A stretch of 6,795 nucleotides of DNA from an uncultured Prosthecobacter sp. (lineage in GTDB: Bacteria > Verrucomicrobiota > Verrucomicrobiia > Verrucomicrobiales > Verrucomicrobiaceae), in assembly GCA_947523045.1 (NCBI GenBank), contig CANNUR010000167.1, positions 1-6,795 of the forward strand. The letters are read 5' to 3'. Below are positions 1-6,600 of this stretch, in pieces. Position 1 is the first letter of the stretch, and every line of letters begins with the position of its first letter. The notes under the pieces are model-generated. The model ran no database searches. It was not told the DNA's origin and worked only from the letters and a program-made list of their open reading frames with translations. Position numbers and translations under genes: made by a program.

Positions 1-211
1 CCATGGCCTGGAAGATGAGCAGCAGGCCGTGGCGGTTCTGCGCATACATCTTCTGCTGCAGGTCGTCGATCTCCTCGCGGAACTCGCTGATGAGCGCCTC
101 GTAGTGGGCGTCGTCGCGGTACACCTTCGCCACCCGCGTCTTGGCCTGTTTGATCCGGAAGGGCTTGCCATCCGGCACCCGGAAGGCTTCGAGGTCGAGC
201 TTGAGTTTCAT
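1..211 (-). CDS. ppk2: Polyphosphate kinase 2 (PPK2 family), N-terminal part, cut by the window edge
   Basis: PPK2 enzymes transfer phosphate between polyphosphate and nucleoside di- or monophosphates in the cytoplasm. The minus strand opens with ATG at 211-209 and reads 70 codons without a stop to the left edge. The visible protein starts MKLKLDLEAFRVPDG, then has the family's basic stretch KPFRIKQAKTRVAKVY (residues 16-31), a charged helix EFREEIDDLQQKMYAQNR (43-60) and the strand HGLLLIFQAM (61-70). In PPK2 proteins this strand runs directly into the Walker A loop DAAGKDG, and the one leftover base, G, fits the expected Asp codon. The catalytic lysine, Walker B and lid lie outside the window, so the subclass (ADP-, AMP- or GDP-preferring) cannot be told. 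No clear Shine-Dalgarno precedes the start. The gene is divergent from the SGNH-like gene. Family assignment is strong; completeness is unknown. Confidence 0.88.
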   Translation of the reverse strand, partial: MKLKLDLEAFRVPDGKPFRIKQAKTRVAKVYRDDAHYEALISEFREEIDDLQQKMYAQNRHGLLLIFQAM

Positions 212-343
212 GCGACGATCAGCACTATCAGGAATCACGCCGCCGGCCCAGCAAAGTTTGCGCAAGATGCGCGGCAGTGGCGAGGTTTGACAGTGCCGGC
301 GCGTGCGCTGCCTTCCTCCCTCATGTGTTCTCCCTTCCGACGA
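212..343. promoter_or_regulatory. Divergent intergenic region between ppk2 and the SGNH-like gene
   Basis: This 132-bp spacer must hold the promoters of both flanking genes, or of the plus-strand operon and ppk2 separately. On the plus strand there is a perfect TTGACA at 287-292, but no convincing -10 lies 16-18 bases downstream (the sequence there is C-rich), so it may be chance. On the minus strand GATAGT (complement of about 222-227) is a weak -10 candidate just ahead of the ppk2 start, with no good -35 partner. Neither gene has an obvious ribosome-binding site. The spacer also contains two overlapping small palindromes, listed separately. Confidence 0.4.
251..265. promoter_or_regulatory. 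Overlapping small palindromes, possible operator
   Basis: GCAAAGTTTGC (251-261) is a perfect inverted repeat of 5-bp arms around one central base. It overlaps the 8-bp palindrome TTGCGCAA (258-265). They lie about 40 bp upstream of the ppk2 start and about 80 bp upstream of the SGNH-like gene, where a dimeric regulator could act on either side. I do not recognise a regulator for this motif, and palindromes this short can arise by chance. Confidence 0.2.
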
Positions 344-1828
344 ATGTCTCCGCTCCGTCGTCGCCCGCCCGACCTGCGCGCCGGCCTTGTCGCCTGGCTG
401 CTGATCGCTGGCGCGGCCTCGGCCCAGGTCGTCCGTGACGAGGCCTCGCCCGATCCACAGCAACTACAAATCGCCGCTTGGCCGGGTCCCTGGCAGCTTG
501 CGGATTCGGCTGAGTCCCTGGCGCTGCCGGCAACCGCGCCGCGCGAGCTGCAGGATTTGGCACTCGCCTTCGAACTCACGTTCGAACGCGCGCCCGCAGG
601 CGATGCACCCGTCGACGTGCTGGCCCTTGTGGGCGCAGACGCTCGGCCCGCCCTGACCCTGGTTCTCCAGCCCGAGGGTGCCCTGCAGGTCCGGTTGCCC
701 GACCAGCCCGAGTGGCTGACCAGCGCGCCGCTGCCCCTGGGTCGGTCGACGACCGTCGTGCTCAACCTTCGCCGCGACCCGCGGCAGGCCGTGTCCGGAC
801 TGTGGATCGACGGCATCGAGCAGGCCTCGGCGAACCTCAAACCCGGCAAGCTGTCGCTGGCCGACCGACCGCTCTTTGTGCACGCCGCACCGCTGCGTCT
901 TGCCAACCTCCGTCTGCATGCCGGTGCCCTGAGCCGGCCGCAGATCCTGCAGTTGGGTCTCGGCGCACCGCCGGCGGAGCGCCCGCCCTTCGCGGGGCGA
1001 CTGGAACTGCAGCCGGGCGAGGTCATCGCTGTGCTCGGTGGCAATGAAGCGGTCGCCGTGGTTGAGGAGGGCAGTTTGGAGGCCGGGCTGGTCCGGGCAT
1101 TCGCCGTTCAGCAGCCCCGCCTGCGCAATCTGGCCTGGGAGGCCGACACGGTGTTCCGTCAGGATCGACCGCTCAACTTCGGCGACCTGCCGCTGCAACT
1201 GCGCCGCTGCGGCGCCACCGCCGTGCTGCTGATGTTCGGTCGCCAGGAATGCCTGGAGCGCGGCGCGGCCGGCGTGGCGGACTTCGAGGCCGCCTATGAC
1301 CGCCTGCTCGGCCAGGTCCAAACCGTCACCCCGCGACTCATCGTCGCCGAGGCGGCGCCGTTTGAGGCCAAGCCGAAACCGCTGCCCGACCTGAGCGCGC
1401 GCAACGCGCACCTGGCGCTGTACAACGCCGCCCTGCGCCGGCTGGCGGAGAAGCATGGGGCCCTCTTCCTCGGTCTTGGCACCAACTGGCAACCGGCCGC
1501 GCCCCTGACCCGCGACGGCGTCAACCTCACCGAAGCTGGTGCCGGCGAACTCGCCCTGCGCCTGCTCGCCCAGGCCGGGTTGCGCGATGCCACGGGACTC
1601 GAACCCCTGCGCACCGCGGTGCGCGCGAAGAACCGCCTCTGGCATCAGTACTGGCGACCCGACAACTGGGCGTTTTTGCACGGCGACCGCACCGCCCAGC
1701 CGAGCAGCCGCGATCATTTGAATCCGCAACTGCGCTGGTTCCCGGCGGAACTCGAGCGCTATCAGAAACTCATCGCCGACAAGGAGAACGAACTATGGAA
1801 ACTGGCCGAGGAAAGGAAAGTGCCATGA
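344..1828 (+). CDS. Secreted LamG-like plus degenerate SGNH-hydrolase-like protein, partner of the PVC dehydrogenase/cytochrome
   Basis: This is a 494-residue exported protein of unknown activity. The ATG at 344 is chosen because it gives a compact Sec signal peptide: basic LRRR, core GLVAWLLIAGA and an ASA|Q cleavage site after residue 27. The ATG at 323 would add seven residues. The frame stays open back to position 29, but its first part is antisense to ppk2. Residues about 65-205 look like a concanavalin A/LamG beta-sandwich, with WIDGIEQA (154-161) and LRLHAGALS (189-197) typical of late strands. Residues about 222-412 follow the SGNH fold in order: LGGN (231-234), NLAWEADTV (262-270), FGRQE (298-302) and DGVNLTEAG (391-399). 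Residues 421-494 form the tail typical of PVC members (AKNRLW, YWRPDN, ADKENELWKLAEERK). The usual catalytic Ser/Thr, block III Asn and block V His are all absent, so the hydrolase is probably inactive. The stop overlaps the next gene's start, so the two are likely co-translated. Confidence 0.8.
   Translation: MSPLRRRPPDLRAGLVAWLLIAGAASAQVVRDEASPDPQQLQIAAWPGPWQLADSAESLALPATAPRELQDLALAFELTFERAPAGDAPVDVLALVGADARPALTLVLQPEGALQVRLPDQPEWLTSAPLPLGRSTTVVLNLRRDPRQAVSGLWIDGIEQASANLKPGKLSLADRPLFVHAAPLRLANLRLHAGALSRPQILQLGLGAPPAERPPFAGRLELQPGEVIAVLGGNEAVAVVEEGSLEAGLVRAFAVQQPRLRNLAWEADTVFRQDRPLNFGDLPLQLRRCGATAVLLMFGRQECLERGAAGVADFEAAYDRLLGQVQTVTPRLIVAEAAPFEAKPKPLPDLSARNAHLALYNAALRRLAEKHGALFLGLGTNWQPAAPLTRDGVNLTEAGAGELALRLLAQAGLRDATGLEPLRTAVRAKNRLWHQYWRPDNWAFLHGDRTAQPSSRDHLNPQLRWFPAELERYQKLIADKENELWKLAEERKVP
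1781..1828 (+). promoter_or_regulatory. Translational-coupling junction with two candidate ribosome-binding sites
   Basis: The SGNH-like gene ends with ATGA, the TGA at 1826-1828 overlapping an ATG at 1825. Two starts compete for the downstream gene. AAGGAG (1781-1786) lies 8 bases before the ATG at 1795. A weaker AAAGGA (1812-1817) lies 7 bases before the ATG at 1825. The first Shine-Dalgarno also encodes part of the conserved ADKEN tail of the upstream protein, so it may be incidental. I prefer 1825 because of the ATGA overlap, but 1795 would add only ten residues and is quite possible. Confidence 0.5.
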
Positions 1829-4800
1829 GGGAGCGCAGAGCCAAGAGCCGAAAGCTTGAAAAGCTGTGCGAGCGCAGAGCCAGAGGCTCGACTGCGGGGC
1901 GGCAGGGTTTCGCCGTGTTTGGCGAATCCAACCTACCCGGGGTCACTGCCCCCGGCTACAGATGGGGGCTTCTTGCCTGCCTCTTCGCTCTGAGCTCTCC
2001 GCTCTCCGCCCAGGACCCCTACAAAAAACCGATCTCGGTCGGTGAACCGCCGGCGGACCACTCGCCGGCAGCAGAGCTGGCCTCGTTCAAGGTGCTTGAC
2101 GGCTTTGCCGTCAACCTGTTCGCCGATGAGACCGATGGCATCGCCAACGCCCTCGTCATCCGCTGGGATGAGAGGGGTCGCCTCTGGTGCCTGCAGACCT
2201 CCGCCTACCCGCAGCCGGCGCCGGACGAACCGGCCAACGACAAGGTCATTATCCTCGAGGATACCGACGGCGACGGCCGTGCCGACAAGCGCACGGTCTG
2301 GGCCGACGGCCTGCGCATGCCGATGGGCATGGAACTCGGCGGACCGGGCGAACTCATCGTCGGTGAAGGCGAAAAACTGCTGCGCCTGACCGACACCGAT
2401 GGCGATGACCGCGCCGACCGTCGCGAGACGATCTTCAGCGGTTTCGGCACCGGCGACACCCATCAAAACCTCAACAGCTTCATTTGGTCGCCCGATGGCG
2501 CCCTGGTCATGCACCAGGGCCTGCACTGCTACTCGCGGGTCGTCACTGCGCACGGGGTGGTGCAGCTCTACGGGGCCGGCTTCTGGCGCTGGTGGCCGCG
2601 CAGCGGTCGCCTGGAGGCCTACCCGACCGGCATGCCGCTCAACCCCTGGGGCACGGCCTTCACCAAGGAGGGGCAACCCATCCAGGTGGCGGGCGCGGCC
2701 GGCATGTTCTGGGCGCGGCCGATGGAGGTCAGCGTGCCGGAGATCCCGCTGGAGCAGGCGGGCGGCAAGGGCGAGGCGGCCGGCCTGCCCTACTTTTTGT
2801 TAAGCCGGTTCATGCTGCCCCACAGCGGCCAGATCATCAAGACCGCCGGCCTGCGCAAGTTCTGCGGGGTCGACATCCCCGGCAACGCCCACTGGCCCGA
2901 AGCCATGCAGGGCGAGATCGTCACCGGCGGCTTCTTCGAGAACGCCATCTACCGGCACAGGCTGATCGACGACAAGGACAACCCCAGCGGCTTTGAGGCG
3001 GTCGAACAGACGCCGCTCATCACCAGCGACAACGTCGCCTTCCGCCCCGTGGACGTGCGCTTCGGTCCCGATGGCGCGCTGTACATCGCCGACTGGTACA
3101 ACCCGATCATCGGCCACTACCAGGCCAGCTTCCGCCACCCGAACCGCGACAAACAGCACGGCCGCATCTGGCGCGTGACGGCGAAGGGGCGGCCGCTTCT
3201 AGCGAAGCCGAAGATCGCCACGACGGCGCAGGGGCAGGTGGAACAGCTCGGCAGCACCGATCGCTGGACGGCTTATCAGGCGTGGCGACTGCTGCGCGCG
3301 AGCCCAGATCTCGCCGAGGCAAAGGCTGCCGACTCGGCCACGGCCCTGCTGCTCCAAACCGCCGCCGAGCTGCCGGAGATCGACCTGCTGCGTCGTGAAA
3401 TGGAAGCGCCAGACGCGGCGCGGCGTGAGCGCGCGGTGCATGCCATCGGCTCGTCTGGCCTGCCGGAAAGCCTCGACCTGCTCGCCCGGGCCATCGTCGA
3501 TCCCCAGCCGCGGGTGCGTTTGGAAGCCATTGTCGCGCTCGCCAAGCTGAAGTCAGCCGACGCCCTGCGCACGGCCCTGAAGGCGCTCGACGCGCCGATG
3601 GACAGTTTCCTCGATCGTGCGCTCTGGCTGACGGTGCATGCCACGGCGCCGCAGTGGAAACAGCAGGACACCCTGGACGCTTTCCTCGCCGCCCTGCCGC
3701 CAGCGCACCTGAGTTACCTCGTGGAAAAGGACGGCAGCCGCGAGCTGCTCGATGCCGCCCGCACGATGCTGGGTCGCGATGGCCTGTCTGCGCCGACCCG
3801 CCTGGCCCTGCATGGCATTCTCATTCGCAAGGGTGGCGTCGAGGATCAGCGGCGGGCGCTGGAGGCCGGCATGCAGGACATCGCGGTGCTGAACACGCTG
3901 AAAATCGTGCTGGCGGCGCAGGCGAAGGCCCAGGCACCGGAGGGTGCGCTGCCGCAGATCCAGCAACTGCTCGCCAGTGCCTCCGAAGACCGTCGCGTCG
4001 CCGCCTGCGAACTGGCTGCCGTCTGGCGTTTGCAGTCGGCGGCGCCCGCCATCCGCGACCTCGCGGCCGGTGTCACGATGAAGAGCTATCCGGTGCGCAC
4101 GGCGGCCATCCGCGCCCTGGCCCGGCTCGGCGAAGCGCCCGAGCGTTTCATCGGCTGGCTGCAGGATTCTCAGGAAAACTGGCTCATCCGGGTCGCGGCC
4201 CTCGGCGCGCTCGCCGAGGTGCAGCCCGCCCGCGCCGGCAGTGAAGCCGCGGCCCTGCTCGATGGCCTTGCCGCCCACGATGAAGCCTCGCTCATCGCCT
4301 CGCTCACGCCCCTGCTCGCCCGACCTGCCGCGACGCAGGCGCTGGCCAAGGCACTGGAAGCCCAACCCTGTTCGAAGGAAACCGCCGGTCGCGTCCAGGC
4401 CGTCCTCACCGCCGCCGGCCAGAGCGATGCCGCGTTGCTGGCGGTGCTCGGCAAGATCCTCGGCGCCAAGAATGTCCAACCGGCCTATGATCCCGCCTGG
4501 GTGACCGCACTGGCTGCGGAAGTGAAGTCGGCTGGCAATGCCGAGAAGGGCCGCGCCGTCTTCCAGCAGCCGCTCTTCGCCTGCACCGCCTGCCACCAGA
4601 TCGGCGGCCAGGGCGGCATCATCGGTCCCGAACTCGACGCGGTCGGCCGCGGGGTGCCGGTGGAACTGCTCATCGAAGCCGTCGTCTGGCCGGGTCGCCA
4701 GATCAAGGAGGGCTACGTCGCCACCAGCGTGACGTTGAAGGACGGTCGCCGCCTGCAGGGCTACAAGGTCAGCGAGAGCGGCGGTGAGCTGCAGTTGAAG

Positions 4801-4953
4801 GACCTTGGCAGCGGCCAGGTCAGCCGACTCGCCATCGCCGAGGTCAAGGAACACCAGGAGTCGGGCTCGCTCATGCCCGAGGGCCTGATCGTCAACATGA
4901 CCCGCGAGGAACTGCGCGATCTCGTGGCTTATTTGGCTTCGCTCGGGCGGTGA
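1825..4953 (+). CDS. PVC-type membrane-bound dehydrogenase-like protein: beta-propeller, HEAT-like repeats and C-terminal cytochrome c
   Basis: This 1042-residue protein is of the type abundant in Planctomycetes and Verrucomicrobia and is presumed to oxidise an unknown substrate outside the cytoplasm and pass electrons to its heme. A hydrophobic core (WGLLACLFAL, residues 47-56) with cleavage at LSA|Q after 62 marks a Sec signal peptide, preceded by an unusually long 46-residue leader. Residues about 85-455 are the propeller domain. They carry two DTDGD motifs (146-150, 190-194), HQNLNSFIWSPDG (213-225) and the family signature GPDGALYIADWYNP (414-427) ending HGRIWRV (445-451). Residues about 475-885 are helical HEAT-like repeats. 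Residues about 900-1042 are the heme domain: CTACH at 920-924 binds heme c, and Met1017 in SLMPEG is the probable sixth ligand. The gene is directly coupled to the upstream SGNH-like gene. The substrate and the propeller's cofactor, if any, cannot be read from the sequence. Confidence 0.88.
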   Translation: MRERRAKSRKLEKLCERRARGSTAGRQGFAVFGESNLPGVTAPGYRWGLLACLFALSSPLSAQDPYKKPISVGEPPADHSPAAELASFKVLDGFAVNLFADETDGIANALVIRWDERGRLWCLQTSAYPQPAPDEPANDKVIILEDTDGDGRADKRTVWADGLRMPMGMELGGPGELIVGEGEKLLRLTDTDGDDRADRRETIFSGFGTGDTHQNLNSFIWSPDGALVMHQGLHCYSRVVTAHGVVQLYGAGFWRWWPRSGRLEAYPTGMPLNPWGTAFTKEGQPIQVAGAAGMFWARPMEVSVPEIPLEQAGGKGEAAGLPYFLLSRFMLPHSGQIIKTAGLRKFCGVDIPGNAHWPEAMQGEIVTGGFFENAIYRHRLIDDKDNPSGFEAVEQTPLITSDNVAFRPVDVRFGPDGALYIADWYNPIIGHYQASFRHPNRDKQHGRIWRVTAKGRPLLAKPKIATTAQGQVEQLGSTDRWTAYQAWRLLRASPDLAEAKAADSATALLLQTAAELPEIDLLRREMEAPDAARRERAVHAIGSSGLPESLDLLARAIVDPQPRVRLEAIVALAKLKSADALRTALKALDAPMDSFLDRALWLTVHATAPQWKQQDTLDAFLAALPPAHLSYLVEKDGSRELLDAARTMLGRDGLSAPTRLALHGILIRKGGVEDQRRALEAGMQDIAVLNTLKIVLAAQAKAQAPEGALPQIQQLLASASEDRRVAACELAAVWRLQSAAPAIRDLAAGVTMKSYPVRTAAIRALARLGEAPERFIGWLQDSQENWLIRVAALGALAEVQPARAGSEAAALLDGLAAHDEASLIASLTPLLARPAATQALAKALEAQPCSKETAGRVQAVLTAAGQSDAALLAVLGKILGAKNVQPAYDPAWVTALAAEVKSAGNAEKGRAVFQQPLFACTACHQIGGQGGIIGPELDAVGRGVPVELLIEAVVWPGRQIKEGYVATSVTLKDGRRLQGYKVSESGGELQLKDLGSGQVSRLAIAEVKEHQESGSLMPEGLIVNMTREELRDLVAYLASLGR
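1831..1882 (+). repeat. In-frame 13-bp direct repeat at the start of the cytochrome gene
   Basis: GAGCGCAGAGCCA occurs at 1831-1843 and again at 1870-1882, 39 bp apart. The offset is a multiple of three, so the protein repeats ERRA at residues 3-6 and 16-19. The surrounding arginine- and lysine-rich sequence does not resemble the rest of the protein or a normal signal-peptide n-region, and it looks like spacer DNA read as protein. Confidence 0.55.
1906..1969. repeat. Paired-hairpin repeat element inside the leader of the cytochrome gene
   Basis: TTCGCC (1909-1914) pairs with GGCGAA (1921-1926) around a 6-base loop. The stem extends by GG/CC (1906-1907 with 1928-1929) past one T-T mismatch. 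Seven bases later CCGGGG (1937-1942) pairs with CCCCGG (1950-1955). An alternative stem pairs GCCCCC (1948-1953) with GGGGGC (1964-1969). Two adjacent hairpins like this resemble the short palindromic elements found in gene-free spacers of PVC genomes, yet here they are read in frame immediately upstream of the signal-peptide core. Confidence 0.5.
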
Positions 4954-5031
4954 AGGCGGGGCGCGGGCTTGCTGGGCATGGAGCCACCCTCAATGTTGCA
5001 GACCCACGATCTGCGCGCAGCGCCTTGGACT

Positions 5032-5052
5032 GCGGCGCTTCTGCGCCGCTTT
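5032..5052 (+). terminator. Terminator-like hairpin downstream of the cytochrome gene
   Basis: GCGGCGC (5032-5038) and GCGCCGC (5043-5049) form a perfect 7-bp GC-rich stem with a TTCT loop, followed by TTT. It lies about 80 bp after the stop codon of the cytochrome gene. The T-run is short, so termination may be inefficient, and the hairpin may equally be part of a dispersed palindromic repeat. Confidence 0.45.
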
Positions 5053-5115
5053 CGCTCATCCGTGTGACCCCACCCCACGCGCAGAACCCAAGCCTGGTGA
5101 ACCGCTGATGGGAAC

Positions 5116-5142
5116 CACGAATGGCACGAAGATCACGAAGGG
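5116..5142. repeat. Three tandem 9-bp CACGAANNN units
   Basis: CACGAATGG, CACGAAGAT and CACGAAGGG follow one another with an exact 9-bp period. From memory, CACGAA-rich runs like this recur in verrucomicrobial spacers. Three units are too few to call a larger array. Confidence 0.55.
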
Positions 5143-5212
5143 ATCCAACATGAAACTTTAAACTCCCCTCGCTCCGTTTCTCACAAGCGCCCAGCCACCC
5201 GGGTTCCCCAGA

Positions 5213-5237
5213 GCTCCAGAGGACTGGAGCACTCCAG
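5213..5237. repeat. Alternating palindrome with two mutually exclusive hairpins
   Basis: GCTCCAG (5213-5219) pairs with CTGGAGC (5224-5230) around an AGGA loop. The same CTGGAG (5224-5229) can instead pair with CTCCAG (5232-5237). The shared middle arm means only one hairpin can form at a time. It lies about 95 bp upstream of bioA, so it may be in the bioA leader if transcription starts upstream, or it may simply be a dispersed repeat. Confidence 0.45.
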
Positions 5238-5331
5238 GACGGCAAGCGCGGTTCCGGACTCGCCCACCAGCAAAAGCACGCCCCCCTCAGACCGGGGTTG
5301 CATCCGGCGCGGGTACAGCCTCATTCGCGCT

Positions 5332-6597
5332 GTGTCCGATGATCTGATCGCCCTGGAAAAACGCCACCTCTGGCATCCCTTCACGCCGATGGCGGACTGG
5401 TGCGCGCCGGAGCACGAACCGCTGCTGCTCAACAGCGCCCATGGCTGCGTGCTGCGCGACCAGCACGGCCGCGAGTACCTCGACGGCAACAGTTCGATCT
5501 GGACGAACCTGCACGGCCACGGCCACCCGGTCCTGCTCGAAGCCCTGCACGCCCAGCTCGACCGCGTCGCCCACACCTCCTTCCTCGGCTTCAGCCATGA
5601 ACCGGCGATCCGTCTCGCCGCGGAACTGACAGCGCTGTTTCCACCCGACACCCTCAGCCGCGTGTTTTATTCCGACGACGGCAGCACGGCGATCGAATGC
5701 GCCCTGCGCATGGCCCTGCAGTTCTGGCGCCAGCAGGGCCGGCCCGAGCGCGACACGATCCTCGCCTTCGACCGCGCCTACCATGGCGACAGCCTCGGCG
5801 CGGCCAGCGTCGGCGGCATCCCGCTGTTCAAGGGCAGCGCCAACGACTTCGGCTACCGCACGCGCCGCGCGCCCAGTCTGGAGGCCCTGGAAAAGCTCGG
5901 CGCGGACGAGATCGCCACGCTGGCGGCGGTCATTGTCGAACCGCTCATCCAGGGCAGCGCCGGCATGCGCCTGTGGCCGGCCGGCATGCTGCGCGGCCTG
6001 CGCGACTGGTGCGACCGCCACGACGTGCTGCTCATCCTCGACGAGGTGATGACGGGGTTTGGTCGCACCGGCCGGATGTTCGCTTGCGAGCACGAGGAGG
6101 TCGTGCCCGACTTTCTCTGCCTCGCCAAGGGCCTCACCGGCGGCCTGCTGCCGATGGCGGCCACCCTCACCACCGAGAGGATCTTTGCCGGCTTCCTCGG
6201 TCGCGAGAACACCTTTTATTATGGCCACAGCTACACCGGCAGTCAGCTCGGCTGCGCGGCCGCCCTGGCCAGTCTGCGGATCTTCCGCGAGGAGCGCGTG
6301 CTCGAAAGGCTGCCGGCGAAAATCGCCCGGCTGGGCCAACAGCTCGAATCCCTGCGCGCGCTGCCGAGCGTGCAGGCGATCCGCCAGTGCGGCCTGATCG
6401 CCGGCATCGACCTCGGCCCCTTCCCGCCCGACCAGCGCACCGGCGCCGCTGTCTGCCTCGCCGCGCGTCGCCACGGCCTGCTCACCCGACCCATCCTCGA
6501 CACCCTCGTGCTCATGCCACCGCTCTGCGTCAGCGAAGCCGAGCTCGACCGCATGGTCGGGGCCCTGTGCCTGGCGATTCTCGACACGCTCGGCTGA
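5332..6597 (+). CDS. bioA: Adenosylmethionine (or lysine)-8-amino-7-oxononanoate aminotransferase, biotin synthesis
   Basis: This PLP enzyme aminates 8-amino-7-oxononanoate to 7,8-diaminononanoate, the second-last intermediate before dethiobiotin, in the cytoplasm. The 421-residue length is normal. It begins at GTG 5332, because no ATG lies near the conserved start RHLWHPFTPM (residues 11-20). No Shine-Dalgarno is visible. Motifs in order are DGSTAIE (116-122, phosphate binding), YHGDSLGAASVG (150-161), DEVMTGFGRTG (237-247) with the PLP-nitrogen Asp237, LAKGLTGG (264-271) with the Schiff-base Lys266, and YGHSYTG (297-303). Phe17, Ile56 beside Trp57, and LTRP (384-387) resemble the lysine-using Bacillus subtilis enzyme rather than E. 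coli BioA, which has Tyr17 and Trp52-Trp53, so the amino donor is uncertain. No other bio gene and no BirA-type operator is visible; bioA stands alone here. Confidence 0.93.
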   Translation: MSDDLIALEKRHLWHPFTPMADWCAPEHEPLLLNSAHGCVLRDQHGREYLDGNSSIWTNLHGHGHPVLLEALHAQLDRVAHTSFLGFSHEPAIRLAAELTALFPPDTLSRVFYSDDGSTAIECALRMALQFWRQQGRPERDTILAFDRAYHGDSLGAASVGGIPLFKGSANDFGYRTRRAPSLEALEKLGADEIATLAAVIVEPLIQGSAGMRLWPAGMLRGLRDWCDRHDVLLILDEVMTGFGRTGRMFACEHEEVVPDFLCLAKGLTGGLLPMAATLTTERIFAGFLGRENTFYYGHSYTGSQLGCAAALASLRIFREERVLERLPAKIARLGQQLESLRALPSVQAIRQCGLIAGIDLGPFPPDQRTGAAVCLAARRHGLLTRPILDTLVLMPPLCVSEAELDRMVGALCLAILDTLG

Positions 6598-6600
6598 ATC

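Larger units (their letters stand above)
4954..5331. other. Gene-free spacer, a mosaic of short repeats
   Basis: No convincing gene lies in this 378-bp stretch. The open frames crossing it (for example minus strand 5245-4892) have compositions typical of translated repeats and run antisense into the cytochrome gene. It contains a 10-bp palindrome CTGCGCGCAG (5011-5020), a terminator-like hairpin (5032-5052), a run of three CACGAA units (5116-5142), the A/T-rich stretch AAACTTTAAACT (5153-5164) and alternating CTCCAG/CTGGAG palindromes (5213-5237). The bioA promoter should be here. The only weak candidate I see is TTGCAT at 5298-5303 with TCATTC 17 bases later, which is poor. Confidence 0.6.

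Noticed and set aside
287..315. Sigma-70 promoter from TTGACA at 287-292
   Set aside because: The -35 is perfect, but the sequence 16-18 bases downstream is C-rich with no -10 likeness, so I do not list it as a promoter.
29..343. Upstream extension of the SGNH-like gene's frame to an ATG at 29, giving 599 residues
   Set aside because: The first ~60 codons are antisense to ppk2 and the rest crosses the divergent spacer; a proper signal peptide starts at the ATG at 344.
464..1729. 421-codon open frame on the minus strand
   Set aside because: It is a shadow opposite the SGNH-like gene in GC-rich DNA; its translation has no recognisable motif.
3553..4854. 433-codon open frame on the minus strand
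   Set aside because: It lies antisense to the HEAT and cytochrome part of the dehydrogenase-like gene, whose CxxCH and conserved motifs show the plus strand is coding.
4892..5245. 117-codon minus-strand frame in the spacer after the cytochrome gene
   Set aside because: It is made of translated short repeats and the antisense 3' end of the cytochrome gene; no domain or ribosome-binding site supports it.
5100..5331. BirA-type biotin operator upstream of bioA
   Set aside because: I found no pair of TTGTNAAC-like arms with the usual spacing in the bioA upstream region.
5287..6474. 395-codon open frame on the minus strand
   Set aside because: It is a shadow opposite bioA, which has complete PLP-enzyme motifs on the plus strand.
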